From: Eggerthellaceae bacterium
GTDB taxonomy: Bacteria; Actinomycetota; Coriobacteriia; Coriobacteriales; Eggerthellaceae
DNA length: 25,844 nucleotides
Assembly: GCA_900753095.1 (NCBI GenBank)
Contig: CAADXT010000123.1
Coordinates: forward strand, 1 to 25,844
Direction of reading: 5' to 3'
The notes under the pieces were generated by a model that saw only the letters and a list, made by a program, of their open reading frames with translations, made no database searches and was not told where the DNA came from. Of the stretch, positions 1 to 6,939 are shown piece after piece. A program made the position numbers and the translations under genes. Each line of letters begins with the position of its first letter. The stretch's first letter is position 1.

Positions 1-63
1 AAAGAGATGTTGCCCTGCGAACGCCCTCGTGAACGGTGCGCAGGGCATGAAGGGGCGTTGCAT

Positions 64-1986
64 ATGGGCAAGGGCGCATTGATCGAAAAAGCGGCACGGG
101 CGGCGTTGTGCGCAGCGGTTGCCCTGATTTTGGCGCTTGCTCCTCTGCTCCTTTGTTCGTGCGATTCGTCTGATCAGAAAACCCACGTTACTGTTTCGGT
201 GTGGGACGCTTCGGTTATCACCTCGGGCTTTGCGCGTTACATCGAGGAGCAGAATCCAACCTATGATATCGAGTGGATAGTGGGGGACGATTCGCTCGAT
301 TTCTACGACTATCAGGCAAAACATGGGTCGCTCCCCGATGTTATCCTTGCGAAGGACTTCAATCGCGTAAGCGCTGAGTCGCTTTCCGATTCCCTCTACG
401 ATCTTTCGGGAACCGATGTTGCCTCATCCTATGATGCGGACTTCCTAGGCTCGGTTCCCGGCAATTCGGACAAAATCAAGTTCCTGCCAGGGGCAAGCGG
501 TTTCGAGGGAATCGTGATGAACGGCTATCTGTTCGATACGTACGGCATTGCGGTGCCGCACGATAAGCAGTCGTTCATCGATGCCTGCAAAGCCTTCTCG
601 CAGAAGGGCGTCGAGCCGCTTGCTGCCGGGATGGCGGATCCTCAAATTTGCTACGAGGTGATGCAGGGCTTTGCCGATGCCTCGCTGGTGTCGAAGACCG
701 AGGATTTCATGGGGCAAGTGCTCAGGCGCACTTCGAGCTCGGTTTCTGTGGACGGCTCGTCGTTTTCCGATGCGCTCTCGTATTTTGGCGACTTGATGGC
801 GCAGGGCGTTATCAGCTCTGCGAACATGGAAGAGTCGTCCGATCAGGCTGAAAAGAAGTTTCTGCAGGGGCAGGCAGCGATGCTGTTCATGCCTGATGGG
901 CAGGCTTCTTCCTACGGCGCCCAGCACAACATGACCGTTCGCGCCCTTCCGTTTTTCGGCGACGACTCGAATTGGGCCTTTGCCCAGCCGGTGTTCGTGG
1001 GCATGGTGAGCGACGTGAAAACCCAAGGCGTTTCCTCTACGGCGAGCGACGAGGTGACGCACAAAGCTGCCGTGGATGTGCTTTCCAGCATCATGAGCGT
1101 GGATGCGCAGAACCATTACTTGAGCTTGTACGGCATAGACAAGGTGGTTTCCACCTCATCCGATGATGCGGTGCACTTGCCCGATGCGCTTTCCTCCCTT
1201 TCCCCGAGCTTGGAAGAGGGCAGCGTGCGAACGTACCTGCCGAATAGGCTGGCCTCCGATGCCGTTGGAGCGACGTTCGCCGATGTTGCCTCGGGTGAGG
1301 TTGACTCAAGCGGTGCCCTGGCGGAGGTTGAGGGACTGCTGAAGGCGGAGCAGACCGAGGACAAGAAGGTTTTTGCCTCGTTTTCGGAAGGGGTGAGCAA
1401 CCTCTTCGACGAAACGCGCGGCAACGTTGCCGCTTTGGACATCGCGCAGGTGTCTTCCCAGGCTTTGGGAACCGATGCGTTTGTGGTTTCGCCCCATGCG
1501 GCTCGGTGCCCCTTGTACGCGGGCGACAAAACGGCCACCGACTTGGCCTACTCGGCGGCGAAGATGCCGGTGGCCACGGTGACGCTTACGGGCTCCCAGC
1601 TTACCGAGTACCTATCCCATTGCGTTGCCTCGGCAGCAAGCCCGTACGATTTGCCGGTGGTGAGCGGCCTCCATTTGGAGATTGGGCGCAAAGACGGCGT
1701 GTTCCAGCTTGATTCCGTCGAGAAGATCACCTCGTCGGGCTCGCAGGCAGGGGGAACCGACACTTCCTCGGCCAACGAAGGCCGCGAGACAACGACTTCC
1801 TTGAACGATCAGGATACCTATACCGTGGGCATCTCTTCGTTCGATTGGGAGCCGGAGCTTTCCGAAGCGGGCGCTTATGGCCCTGTATCCCAAAGCGAAA
1901 CGTTGCAGGGGATATGGATTGAGGCGTTTCGCGGCGGCAAGGTGGGCGGTTTGCCGGCCTATCAGGACTACTTCGCTTTTTCCTGA
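64..1986 (+). CDS. Lipoprotein: extracellular solute-binding domain with 5'-nucleotidase C-terminal-like domain
   Basis: Predicted 640-residue exported lipoprotein. The ATG at 64 is chosen because GAAGGGGC (49-56) lies 7 nt upstream and a typical lipoprotein signal follows: Lys/Arg near the N-terminus, a hydrophobic stretch at about residues 13-30 and a lipobox ending at Cys33 (L-C-S-C). The frame stays open to the window edge, so a longer start is possible but less likely. Residues about 42-430 resemble family 1 ABC sugar/peptide-binding proteins (VSVWD near 45, LPDVI near 90, GFEGIVMNGYLF near 147, GQAAMLFMPDG near 269). Residues about 450-640 look like the C-terminal domain of 5'-nucleotidases (VATVTLTGSQLTEYL at 503-517, LPVVSGLHLEI at 530-540, YTVGISSF at 586-593), but there is no metallophosphatase domain. 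No permease or ATPase gene is adjacent. The solute-binding call is fairly firm; the second domain is read from motifs only. Ligand unknown. Confidence 0.75.
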   Translation: MGKGALIEKAARAALCAAVALILALAPLLLCSCDSSDQKTHVTVSVWDASVITSGFARYIEEQNPTYDIEWIVGDDSLDFYDYQAKHGSLPDVILAKDFNRVSAESLSDSLYDLSGTDVASSYDADFLGSVPGNSDKIKFLPGASGFEGIVMNGYLFDTYGIAVPHDKQSFIDACKAFSQKGVEPLAAGMADPQICYEVMQGFADASLVSKTEDFMGQVLRRTSSSVSVDGSSFSDALSYFGDLMAQGVISSANMEESSDQAEKKFLQGQAAMLFMPDGQASSYGAQHNMTVRALPFFGDDSNWAFAQPVFVGMVSDVKTQGVSSTASDEVTHKAAVDVLSSIMSVDAQNHYLSLYGIDKVVSTSSDDAVHLPDALSSLSPSLEEGSVRTYLPNRLASDAVGATFADVASGEVDSSGALAEVEGLLKAEQTEDKKVFASFSEGVSNLFDETRGNVAALDIAQVSSQALGTDAFVVSPHAARCPLYAGDKTATDLAYSAAKMPVATVTLTGSQLTEYLSHCVASAASPYDLPVVSGLHLEIGRKDGVFQLDSVEKITSSGSQAGGTDTSSANEGRETTTSLNDQDTYTVGISSFDWEPELSEAGAYGPVSQSETLQGIWIEAFRGGKVGGLPAYQDYFAFS

Positions 1987-2040
1987 AATGCTTTCGGTGT
2001 ATTCTTGCCCTGATAAATATTTGAGAAAGGCAGTCAGAGC

Positions 2041-2817
2041 ATGATTATCAAGAAAACACCTCATCAGATCGAGGAGATGGCCGAAGCGGGTCGCCTTTCC
2101 GCCAAGGTCTTGCGCGAAGTGGGCGCGCGCGTTAAGCCGGGCGTTTCCACCGCCGAGCTCGATCGCATTGCCGAGATGATCATCCGCATGGAAGGCGGTA
2201 TCCCAGCTTTCAAGGGGTACGGCGGGTTCCCCGCCAGCATCTGTGCGTCCATCAACGAGCAAATCGTTCACGGCATTCCCTCCAACTCCGTTATCTTGCA
2301 GGAGGGCGACATCCTCTCCATCGACACGGGGGCCATTGTGAAGGGATGGGTGGGCGACAATGCCTGGACGTACCCTGTTGGCAAGATCTCCCCTGAAAAG
2401 CAACGCTTGCTCGATGTGACCGAGCAGTGCATGTGGGCGGGCATCGATGCGGCTCGTCCGAGGAATCATTTGGGCGACATCGGCCATGCCATCCAGGAAA
2501 TCGCCGAGCGTGCCGGCTATGGTGTGGTGCGCGAGTACGTTGGGCATGGCGTGGGCCGCGATATGCATGAAGACCCGAACGTGCCTAACTACGGGCGCAA
2601 GCATTCGGGCATCAAGCTCGAGCCCGGCATGGTTATCGCCATCGAGCCCATGATCAACATCGGCACGTACAAGACCAAGGTCATGAGCGACGGTTGGATG
2701 GTGTGCACGCGCGACGGCAAGCCCTCAGCCCATTTCGAGAAGACCATCGCCATTACCGAGGAAGGCCCACGCGTCCTTACCACGGAGCCGGGTTTCCGCC
2801 GTCCTGTTAACAAGTAG
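2041..2817 (+). CDS. map: Type I methionine aminopeptidase
   Basis: A 258-residue cytosolic metalloprotease that removes the initiator methionine from new proteins. The five dinuclear metal ligands of the family are visible: Asp95, Asp106, His169, Glu202 and Glu233, plus the substrate-side His77 in the VHGIP motif. Length and motif spacing match bacterial MetAP type Ia. There is no N-terminal SH3-like or zinc-finger extension. The ATG at 2041 is preceded by GAGAAAGG (2023-2030). It follows the lipoprotein gene by 54 nt in the same direction and could be co-transcribed; a clear terminator follows. Confidence 0.97.
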   Translation: MIIKKTPHQIEEMAEAGRLSAKVLREVGARVKPGVSTAELDRIAEMIIRMEGGIPAFKGYGGFPASICASINEQIVHGIPSNSVILQEGDILSIDTGAIVKGWVGDNAWTYPVGKISPEKQRLLDVTEQCMWAGIDAARPRNHLGDIGHAIQEIAERAGYGVVREYVGHGVGRDMHEDPNVPNYGRKHSGIKLEPGMVIAIEPMINIGTYKTKVMSDGWMVCTRDGKPSAHFEKTIAITEEGPRVLTTEPGFRRPVNK

Positions 2818-2833
2818 CCTTTTCGCTTTTCTG

Positions 2834-2862
2834 AAAGCGCCTCCTTTGCGGGGCGCTTTTTG
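2834..2862 (+). terminator. Rho-independent terminator after map
   Basis: Perfect 8-bp stem AAAGCGCC (2834-2841) with GGCGCTTT (2852-2859), a 10-nt loop and a T-rich 3' side. It ends the lipoprotein-map unit and isolates it from the permease operon. Confidence 0.85.
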
Positions 2863-3069
2863 CTTTTCAGGCGTTTTGGAACGGCTTCGCCTAGAAGAGT
2901 CGGCGAAGACGATATTTCCTCGATGTTTCAGCCGTGTTGAGGGTTCTGTTAACGAGCTTTCTACCTGCGATTTTGCTTTTTTGCTGAGAAAACACGCTTC
3001 TGACCTGGGGTTTCTATTTTCTTGTTGCAGATGTAAACGCGTTCATGTTAAGCATGCGTTTCAAGGCTT
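2863..3069. other. Non-coding stretch upstream of permease promoter
   Basis: About 200 nt with no convincing gene. It is more AT-rich than its surroundings. It holds a 7-bp hairpin, CTTCGCC (2885-2891) with GGCGAAG (2902-2908), and a short inverted repeat, AAACGC (3035-3040) with GCGTTT (3056-3061). Either could be a regulator site, but there is nothing specific to tie them to one. An in-frame extension of the permease reading frame reaches back to 3045 but lacks a ribosome-binding site and family similarity. Confidence 0.4.
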
Positions 3070-3098
3070 TTGACCCTTTGTTAAACAGACGGCATAAC
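3070..3098 (+). promoter_or_regulatory. Candidate sigma-A promoter of the amino-alcohol operon
   Basis: -35 TTGACC (3070-3075) and -10 CATAAC (3093-3098), spaced by 17 bp. The -35 matches TTGACA in 5 of 6 positions and the -10 matches TATAAT in 4 of 6. Transcription would begin near 3105 and give a leader of about 190 nt that carries the hairpins described separately. Confidence 0.5.
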
Positions 3099-3105
3099 CC
3101 TTTTC

Positions 3106-3123
3106 AGGACGAAATGCGGTCCT
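3106..3123 (+). other. Hairpin at the predicted 5' end of the permease leader
   Basis: Five-bp stem AGGAC (3106-3110) with GTCCT (3119-3123) and an 8-nt loop, GAAATGCG. If transcription starts near 3105 it sits at the very 5' end of the mRNA. Its loop does not fit the ANTAR hexaloop rule. It may protect the RNA end or mean nothing. Confidence 0.3.
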
Positions 3124-3134
3124 ATTATTGGCCC

Positions 3135-3158
3135 ATCGGGTTCAACGGAGAGCCCGAT
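3135..3158 (+). promoter_or_regulatory. ANTAR-type hexaloop hairpin P1
   Basis: Nine-bp stem, ATCGGGTTC (3135-3143) with GAGCCCGAT (3150-3158, one G-U pair), closing the six-base loop AACGGA (3144-3149). A at loop position 1 and G at position 4 are the bases conserved in RNA bound by ANTAR antiterminators such as EutV and NasR (family knowledge). An alternative helix, GCCCATCG (3131-3138) with CGATGGGC (3173-3180), uses the same left arm, so two exclusive folds are possible. Confidence 0.55.
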
Positions 3159-3217
3159 ATGACTGCCGTGTTCGATGGGCGCTTAGCCCCTTGGGGCGAT
3201 TGCGGCAATGACGAAAC

Positions 3218-3233
3218 GGCTCAATGGCGAGTC
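3218..3233 (+). promoter_or_regulatory. ANTAR-type hexaloop hairpin P2 (weak stem)
   Basis: Five-bp stem, GGCTC (3218-3222) with GAGTC (3229-3233, one G-U pair), closing the hexaloop AATGGC (3223-3228), again with A1 and G4. It lies 59 nt after P1 and 47 nt before the AAGGAG Shine-Dalgarno of the permease. Its left arm can instead pair with GAGCC (3150-3154) of P1. The stem is short, so this hairpin alone would not be convincing. No T-tract terminator follows, so any control might act at translation or through an unseen stop signal. Confidence 0.4.
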
Positions 3234-3238
3234 TCTGA

Positions 3239-3256
3239 CAGCTGCGTAAGCGGCTG
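3239..3256 (+). other. GNRA-type tetraloop hairpin in permease leader
   Basis: Seven-bp stem, CAGCTGC (3239-3245) with GCGGCTG (3250-3256, one G-U pair), capped by GTAA. It lies between hairpin P2 and the permease ribosome-binding site. It has no T-run, so it is not an intrinsic terminator. Confidence 0.4.
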
Positions 3257-3296
3257 GCGCAAGAAGAATGGTCTTTCGCAAAGGAGTGATCGCCTT

Positions 3297-4736
3297 ATGA
3301 CACCGCCAACAGATGCCGCCACCTTGGGCGGCGTAAGCGCAGAATCGAAGGAGTATTTCGAGAAGCGCTCGCTTAAGAAGGGCGCCGTTAACTGGGTCCT
3401 GCTGATGAGCTTGGGTATTGCCTACGTTATCTCCGGAGACTTTTCCGGCTGGAACTACGGCATCGGCTACGGTGGCTGGTTCGGAATGCTTATCGCCTTT
3501 TTGGTGATGGGCGCAATGTACCTGTTCATGGTTTTGGGCTTGGCTGAGATGTCTTCCGCCATGCCTTCCGCCGGTGCCGGCTACGGGTTTGCCCGCCGCG
3601 CAATGGGCAAAGTGGGCGGAGCGCTTACCGGCTTTGCCATCCTTATCGAGTACACGATTTGCCCGGCAGCTATTTCTACCTTTATCGCTGCTTATGTGCA
3701 TGCGCTCGGCTTGTTTGCCGACGTGCCGTCGGTTGCCATTATCGGGTTCTTCTTCATCGTGTTCATCGGTATTCACCTTATCGGTGTTGGCGAGGCGTTG
3801 AAGATCGTGTTCGGCATTACCGCTATTGCCATGATTGCCCTGATCGCGTTTGTGGTGGGCATCGCTCCCCATTTCGAGGTGGCGAACCTCTTCAACATCG
3901 CTCCTGCCGTTGACGGCGGCTCTGCCCTTCTGCCCTTCGGCGTTGGCGGCGTGATTTCCGCTTTGCCTTTCGGCATCTGGCTGTTCCTGGCCGTTGAGGG
4001 CGTTCCGCTGGCCGCCGAGGAATCCGCCAACCCGAAGAAGGACATGCCCAAGGGCATCATCGGCGCAATGGTTACCCTGATGGTTACCGGTGCTTTGGTC
4101 CTGTTCCTCACCGCAGGCGGTGCTGGCGCAGAGTTCGCCGGCGCTGCGGCTGCTCCGCTTGTCGATGCGTTGAACGAGGTGGGCGAAGGCTCCCTGGCAA
4201 CGTTCGTCAACTATGCGGGCTTGGCCGGTTTGGTTGCCTCCTTCTTCTCCACGGTGTTCAGCGGTTCTCGTCAGGCATTCGCCCTTTCCCGCGCTGGCTA
4301 CCTGCCCAAGTTCCTTTCGGTAACCGGCTCTCGTAAGACCCCGTTCGTTGCCTTGCTGGTTCTGGGCACCATCTCGTTCACGCTGGCCGCTGTGGTTCAA
4401 AACGGCGACGTGCTTCTGAACATGGCAGTGTTCGCAGCGTGCGTTTCCTACGCAATGATGAACCTTTCCCACATCATCCTCCGCAAGAAGGAGCCGAACA
4501 TGGAGCGTGGCTTCAAGGCTCCTGGCGGAGTGGCTCTTACCGGCATCTCCTTTGCGCTTTCCCTGGTGGCCATCGTTTCCACCTTCACGGTTGACGCATT
4601 CGCTGCAGGTTGCACGCTCGCGGTGTTGGCGGCGCTGATGGCGTACTTCTTCGCCTACTCGAGCAAGCACCTGGTGGGCAATGCTCCCGAGGAAGAGTTC
4701 GCTGCATTGAAGGCCGCTGAGGCTGAGCTGAGCTAG
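3297..4736 (+). CDS. APC-superfamily permease, ethanolamine-permease type
   Basis: A 479-residue inner-membrane transporter with about 12 predicted membrane segments from residue 31 on. The ATG at 3297 is chosen because AAGGAG (3281-3286) precedes it; upstream ATGs in frame lie in the structured leader. Family-like signatures are ISGDFSGWNYG (45-55), AEMSSAMPSAGAGYGFARRAMG (83-104, shared by APC amine/amino-acid permeases) and AVEGVPLAAEESANPKKDMPKG (232-253), close to the Eat-type ethanolamine permeases as I recall them. It heads a five-gene run with a PLP phospho-lyase-like enzyme and a small-molecule kinase, which supports an amino-alcohol or related amine as substrate. A generic amino-acid substrate cannot be excluded. 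Confidence 0.85.
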   Translation: MTPPTDAATLGGVSAESKEYFEKRSLKKGAVNWVLLMSLGIAYVISGDFSGWNYGIGYGGWFGMLIAFLVMGAMYLFMVLGLAEMSSAMPSAGAGYGFARRAMGKVGGALTGFAILIEYTICPAAISTFIAAYVHALGLFADVPSVAIIGFFFIVFIGIHLIGVGEALKIVFGITAIAMIALIAFVVGIAPHFEVANLFNIAPAVDGGSALLPFGVGGVISALPFGIWLFLAVEGVPLAAEESANPKKDMPKGIIGAMVTLMVTGALVLFLTAGGAGAEFAGAAAAPLVDALNEVGEGSLATFVNYAGLAGLVASFFSTVFSGSRQAFALSRAGYLPKFLSVTGSRKTPFVALLVLGTISFTLAAVVQNGDVLLNMAVFAACVSYAMMNLSHIILRKKEPNMERGFKAPGGVALTGISFALSLVAIVSTFTVDAFAAGCTLAVLAALMAYFFAYSSKHLVGNAPEEEFAALKAAEAELS

Positions 4737-4746
4737 CCAGTCGGTT

Positions 4747-4775
4747 GCCGCGGGAGTCTAGGCGGCTCCCGCGGC
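4747..4775 (+). other. Perfect hairpin between permease and HAD genes
   Basis: Ten-bp perfect stem, GCCGCGGGAG (4747-4756) with CTCCCGCGGC (4766-4775), and a 9-nt loop. It starts 10 nt after the permease stop. There is no T-tract, so it is more likely an RNA-processing or 3'-stability element that sets different expression for the permease and the downstream enzymes than a terminator. Confidence 0.6.
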
Positions 4776-4806
4776 ATGTGCCCTTGTTGAAAGGGAAGGA
4801 GACGCT

Positions 4807-5490
4807 GTGATTGATTCGGTGATTTTCGATTGCGATGGAACGCTGCTTGACTCCATGCCTGCGTGGCATGCCATGCAGGAAAGCCTCGCCGAGGAAGCGG
4901 GGATTTCCCTGAACCCCTTGCAGCTGGTGCGCTTGAACGCGAACACGTTGCCGGAAACCGCCGCGTTCTTCCACGAGGAATGCGGGTTGGGTGCTTCCAC
5001 CGAAGCGGTTTTGGAGAATGCCCGCCGTGTGCTCCTGGAGGCGTATCGCACCAGCGTCCCTGCCCGCAGCGGAGCGGTTGAGCTGGTTCGGCGCCTAAGC
5101 GAAGACGGAGTGAAGCTCGCCGTTGCCTCATCGAGCCCTGTTGAGTTCTTGCAAGCAGGCCTTGAGCGTGCGGGCATATACCAGCTGTTCGATGTGGTTG
5201 CCTCTGCCGAAGACGAGGGGAGAACGAAAAGCGACCCCCAGTTCGCTTCGAGCGTGGCGTTTCGCCTGGGCGCCAATCCCGCAAACAGCTGGTGCATTGA
5301 CGACTCGGCTTATGCGCTCAGGGCTATGGCTGAGGCAGGCTTCATGACCTTGGGCATATACGACTCCGACAATGCGGGCACAAAAGAGGACCTTCGCGAA
5401 GTTGCGGACAGCTTCATAAACGGGTTCGAGGAAATGGATTACGAGTGCTTTGTGCGCGGCTGGAAAAGAGAGAGCGTTGCCATTCGCTGA
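4807..5490 (+). CDS. HAD-superfamily phosphatase (beta-phosphoglucomutase-like subclass)
   Basis: A 227-residue cytosolic hydrolase starting at GTG 4807, with AAGGAG (4796-4801) 5 nt upstream. All four HAD motifs are present: nucleophile Asp8 and acid Asp10 in DCDGT, Ser108 in VASSS, Lys141 in GRTKSDP, and Asp165-Asp166 in CIDDS. An alpha-helical cap lies between about 15 and 85. The phosphonatase signature is absent, so phosphonoacetaldehyde hydrolase is unlikely. It sits second in the amino-alcohol operon, which suggests it cleans up or salvages a phosphorylated intermediate or side product. The true substrate cannot be read from sequence. Confidence 0.85.
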   Translation: MIDSVIFDCDGTLLDSMPAWHAMQESLAEEAGISLNPLQLVRLNANTLPETAAFFHEECGLGASTEAVLENARRVLLEAYRTSVPARSGAVELVRRLSEDGVKLAVASSSPVEFLQAGLERAGIYQLFDVVASAEDEGRTKSDPQFASSVAFRLGANPANSWCIDDSAYALRAMAEAGFMTLGIYDSDNAGTKEDLREVADSFINGFEEMDYECFVRGWKRESVAIR

Positions 5491-5550
5491 GCAAGGCGAA
5501 GGGCGCGGCCGGCGCAAAGCAAACGATAAGTAAGCGAGAGGAAAAAGAAA

Positions 5551-6894
5551 ATGGGTTGCAAAAGCGAAGACGTGGGCATTCTTGAATCGAACAGCTTCAA
5601 CGTTGCCAACATCGACTCTTTGGAGGGCGAGCTGAAAAGCCTGGTTGAGCGCCGTGCGGTGCTGGGCCCCTGCTATCGCCTCTTTTATCAGAAGCCGTTG
5701 CACTTGGTACGTGGCAAGGGCACGCGCCTGTTCGATGCCGACGGCGTTGAGTACCTCGATATGTACAACAACATTCCTTCCATGGGACACAGCAATCCCG
5801 CTATTACTGAGGCGGTAACCAAGCAGCTGCAGCTGCTGAACACGCATACGCGTTACGTTCATGAGAACATCTTGGATTATGCAGAAGACCTGCTCTCCAC
5901 CATGCCCGACGAGATCAACCGAATCATGTTCATGTGCTCGGGCTCGGAGGCCAACGATCTGGCGGTGCGCTGCGCGCAGCTCTACACCGGTGGGGAAGGG
6001 ATCATCGTTACCGGGGAGGCCTACCACGGCAACACGGCCTTGATCTCCGGCCTTTCTCCCTCCATCGGCAAGAGCGTTGCCATGAGCCGCACCATGCGCA
6101 TGATTCCTTCGCCCGATACGTTCAGGCTGGAGACGGATGATTTGGGCGCATGGATGTGCGAGCAGATTTCCTTGCAGATCCAGGATATGCGCCGCCATGG
6201 CATCAAGTTCGCGGGCGTCTTGTTCGACGGCATCTTCTCTTCCGACGGCGTTATCCCCGGCACGCCTGGCTTCTTGAAGCCTGTGGTGGACCTGGTGCAC
6301 AGGGAAGGCGGCGTCTACATCGCCGATGAGGTGCAGCCGGGCTTCTGCCGCACGGGCGATGCTTTCTGGGGCTTTGCCCGCCACGGCATCGTGCCCGATA
6401 TCGTAACCATGGGCAAGCCCATGGCAAACGGGATTCCCTGCTCCGCCATGGCAATCAAGGGCGAAGTTCTCGACGCTTTTGCGCAGAACAATCCCTATTT
6501 CAACACCTTTGCGGGAAATCCGGTTTCGATGGCGGCAGCGCAAGCGGTGCTCACCTGCATTCGCGAGAACGACATCCTGGAGCACACGCGCATCATGGGC
6601 GAAAAGCTGCGCAGTGCCATGAGCGATGTCGCAACGCGCCATCCTCAGCTTGCCGACGTTCGCGGTGCCGGCTTGTTCACCGGCGTGGAAGTGGTTCGCC
6701 CGGGCACCAAGGAAGCCGACCGACCCTTCGCCGTTTCCCTTATCGAAAAGCTGCGTGAAAACCATGTGCTCATCTCGCTGTGCGGGCCCTACGGCAACGT
6801 CCTGAAGGTTCGTCCGCCCCTGGTGTTCGACGATTCCGACCTGGATATGTTCGCAAGCGCATTGGAAACCTCGCTTACCCAGCTTGAGGCATAG
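5551..6894 (+). CDS. Class III aminotransferase-fold PLP enzyme, probable ethanolamine-phosphate phospho-lyase
   Basis: A 447-residue fold-type I PLP enzyme. PLP-binding elements seen: SGSEAND (130-136), YHG (158-160), ADEVQ with Asp259, and Schiff-base Lys289 in VTMGKPMANG. Several stretches closely resemble the mammalian phospho-lyases AGXT2L1 and AGXT2L2 from memory: QLLNTHTRYVHENILDYA (94-111), YFNTFAGNPVS (316-326) and CGPYGNVLKVRPPLVF (411-426). In that group the enzyme eliminates phosphate from O-phosphoethanolamine (or 5-phosphohydroxylysine) and releases ammonia and an aldehyde, rather than transaminating. The following gene is a kinase that could make the phosphorylated substrate. 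RBS CGAGAGGA (5534-5541). Alternatives are beta-alanine/AGXT2-type transaminase or an ammonia-lyase on a related phosphonate. Family is certain, reaction probable. Confidence 0.85.
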   Translation: MGCKSEDVGILESNSFNVANIDSLEGELKSLVERRAVLGPCYRLFYQKPLHLVRGKGTRLFDADGVEYLDMYNNIPSMGHSNPAITEAVTKQLQLLNTHTRYVHENILDYAEDLLSTMPDEINRIMFMCSGSEANDLAVRCAQLYTGGEGIIVTGEAYHGNTALISGLSPSIGKSVAMSRTMRMIPSPDTFRLETDDLGAWMCEQISLQIQDMRRHGIKFAGVLFDGIFSSDGVIPGTPGFLKPVVDLVHREGGVYIADEVQPGFCRTGDAFWGFARHGIVPDIVTMGKPMANGIPCSAMAIKGEVLDAFAQNNPYFNTFAGNPVSMAAAQAVLTCIRENDILEHTRIMGEKLRSAMSDVATRHPQLADVRGAGLFTGVEVVRPGTKEADRPFAVSLIEKLRENHVLISLCGPYGNVLKVRPPLVFDDSDLDMFASALETSLTQLEA

Positions 6895-6939
6895 CGCGCC
6901 AGCTGCCCTGTTTGGCACTTGATTGAGAAAGGACTCCCC

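Noticed and set aside
3045..3296. N-terminal extension of the permease
   Set aside because: The 84 extra residues are not membrane-like or family-like, there is no RBS at 3045, and AAGGAG at 3281 points to the ATG at 3297. The stretch also holds the candidate promoter and hairpins.
3183..4670. Minus-strand open frame of 495 codons opposite the permease
   Set aside because: Antisense of a clear membrane transporter; its translation is rich in His, Gln and Arg and resembles no family.
4807..5490. Phosphonoacetaldehyde hydrolase for the HAD gene, with a phosphonate pathway for the operon
   Set aside because: The nucleophile motif is DCDGT, not the phosphonatase form, and no Schiff-base lysine motif or other phosphonate genes are visible.
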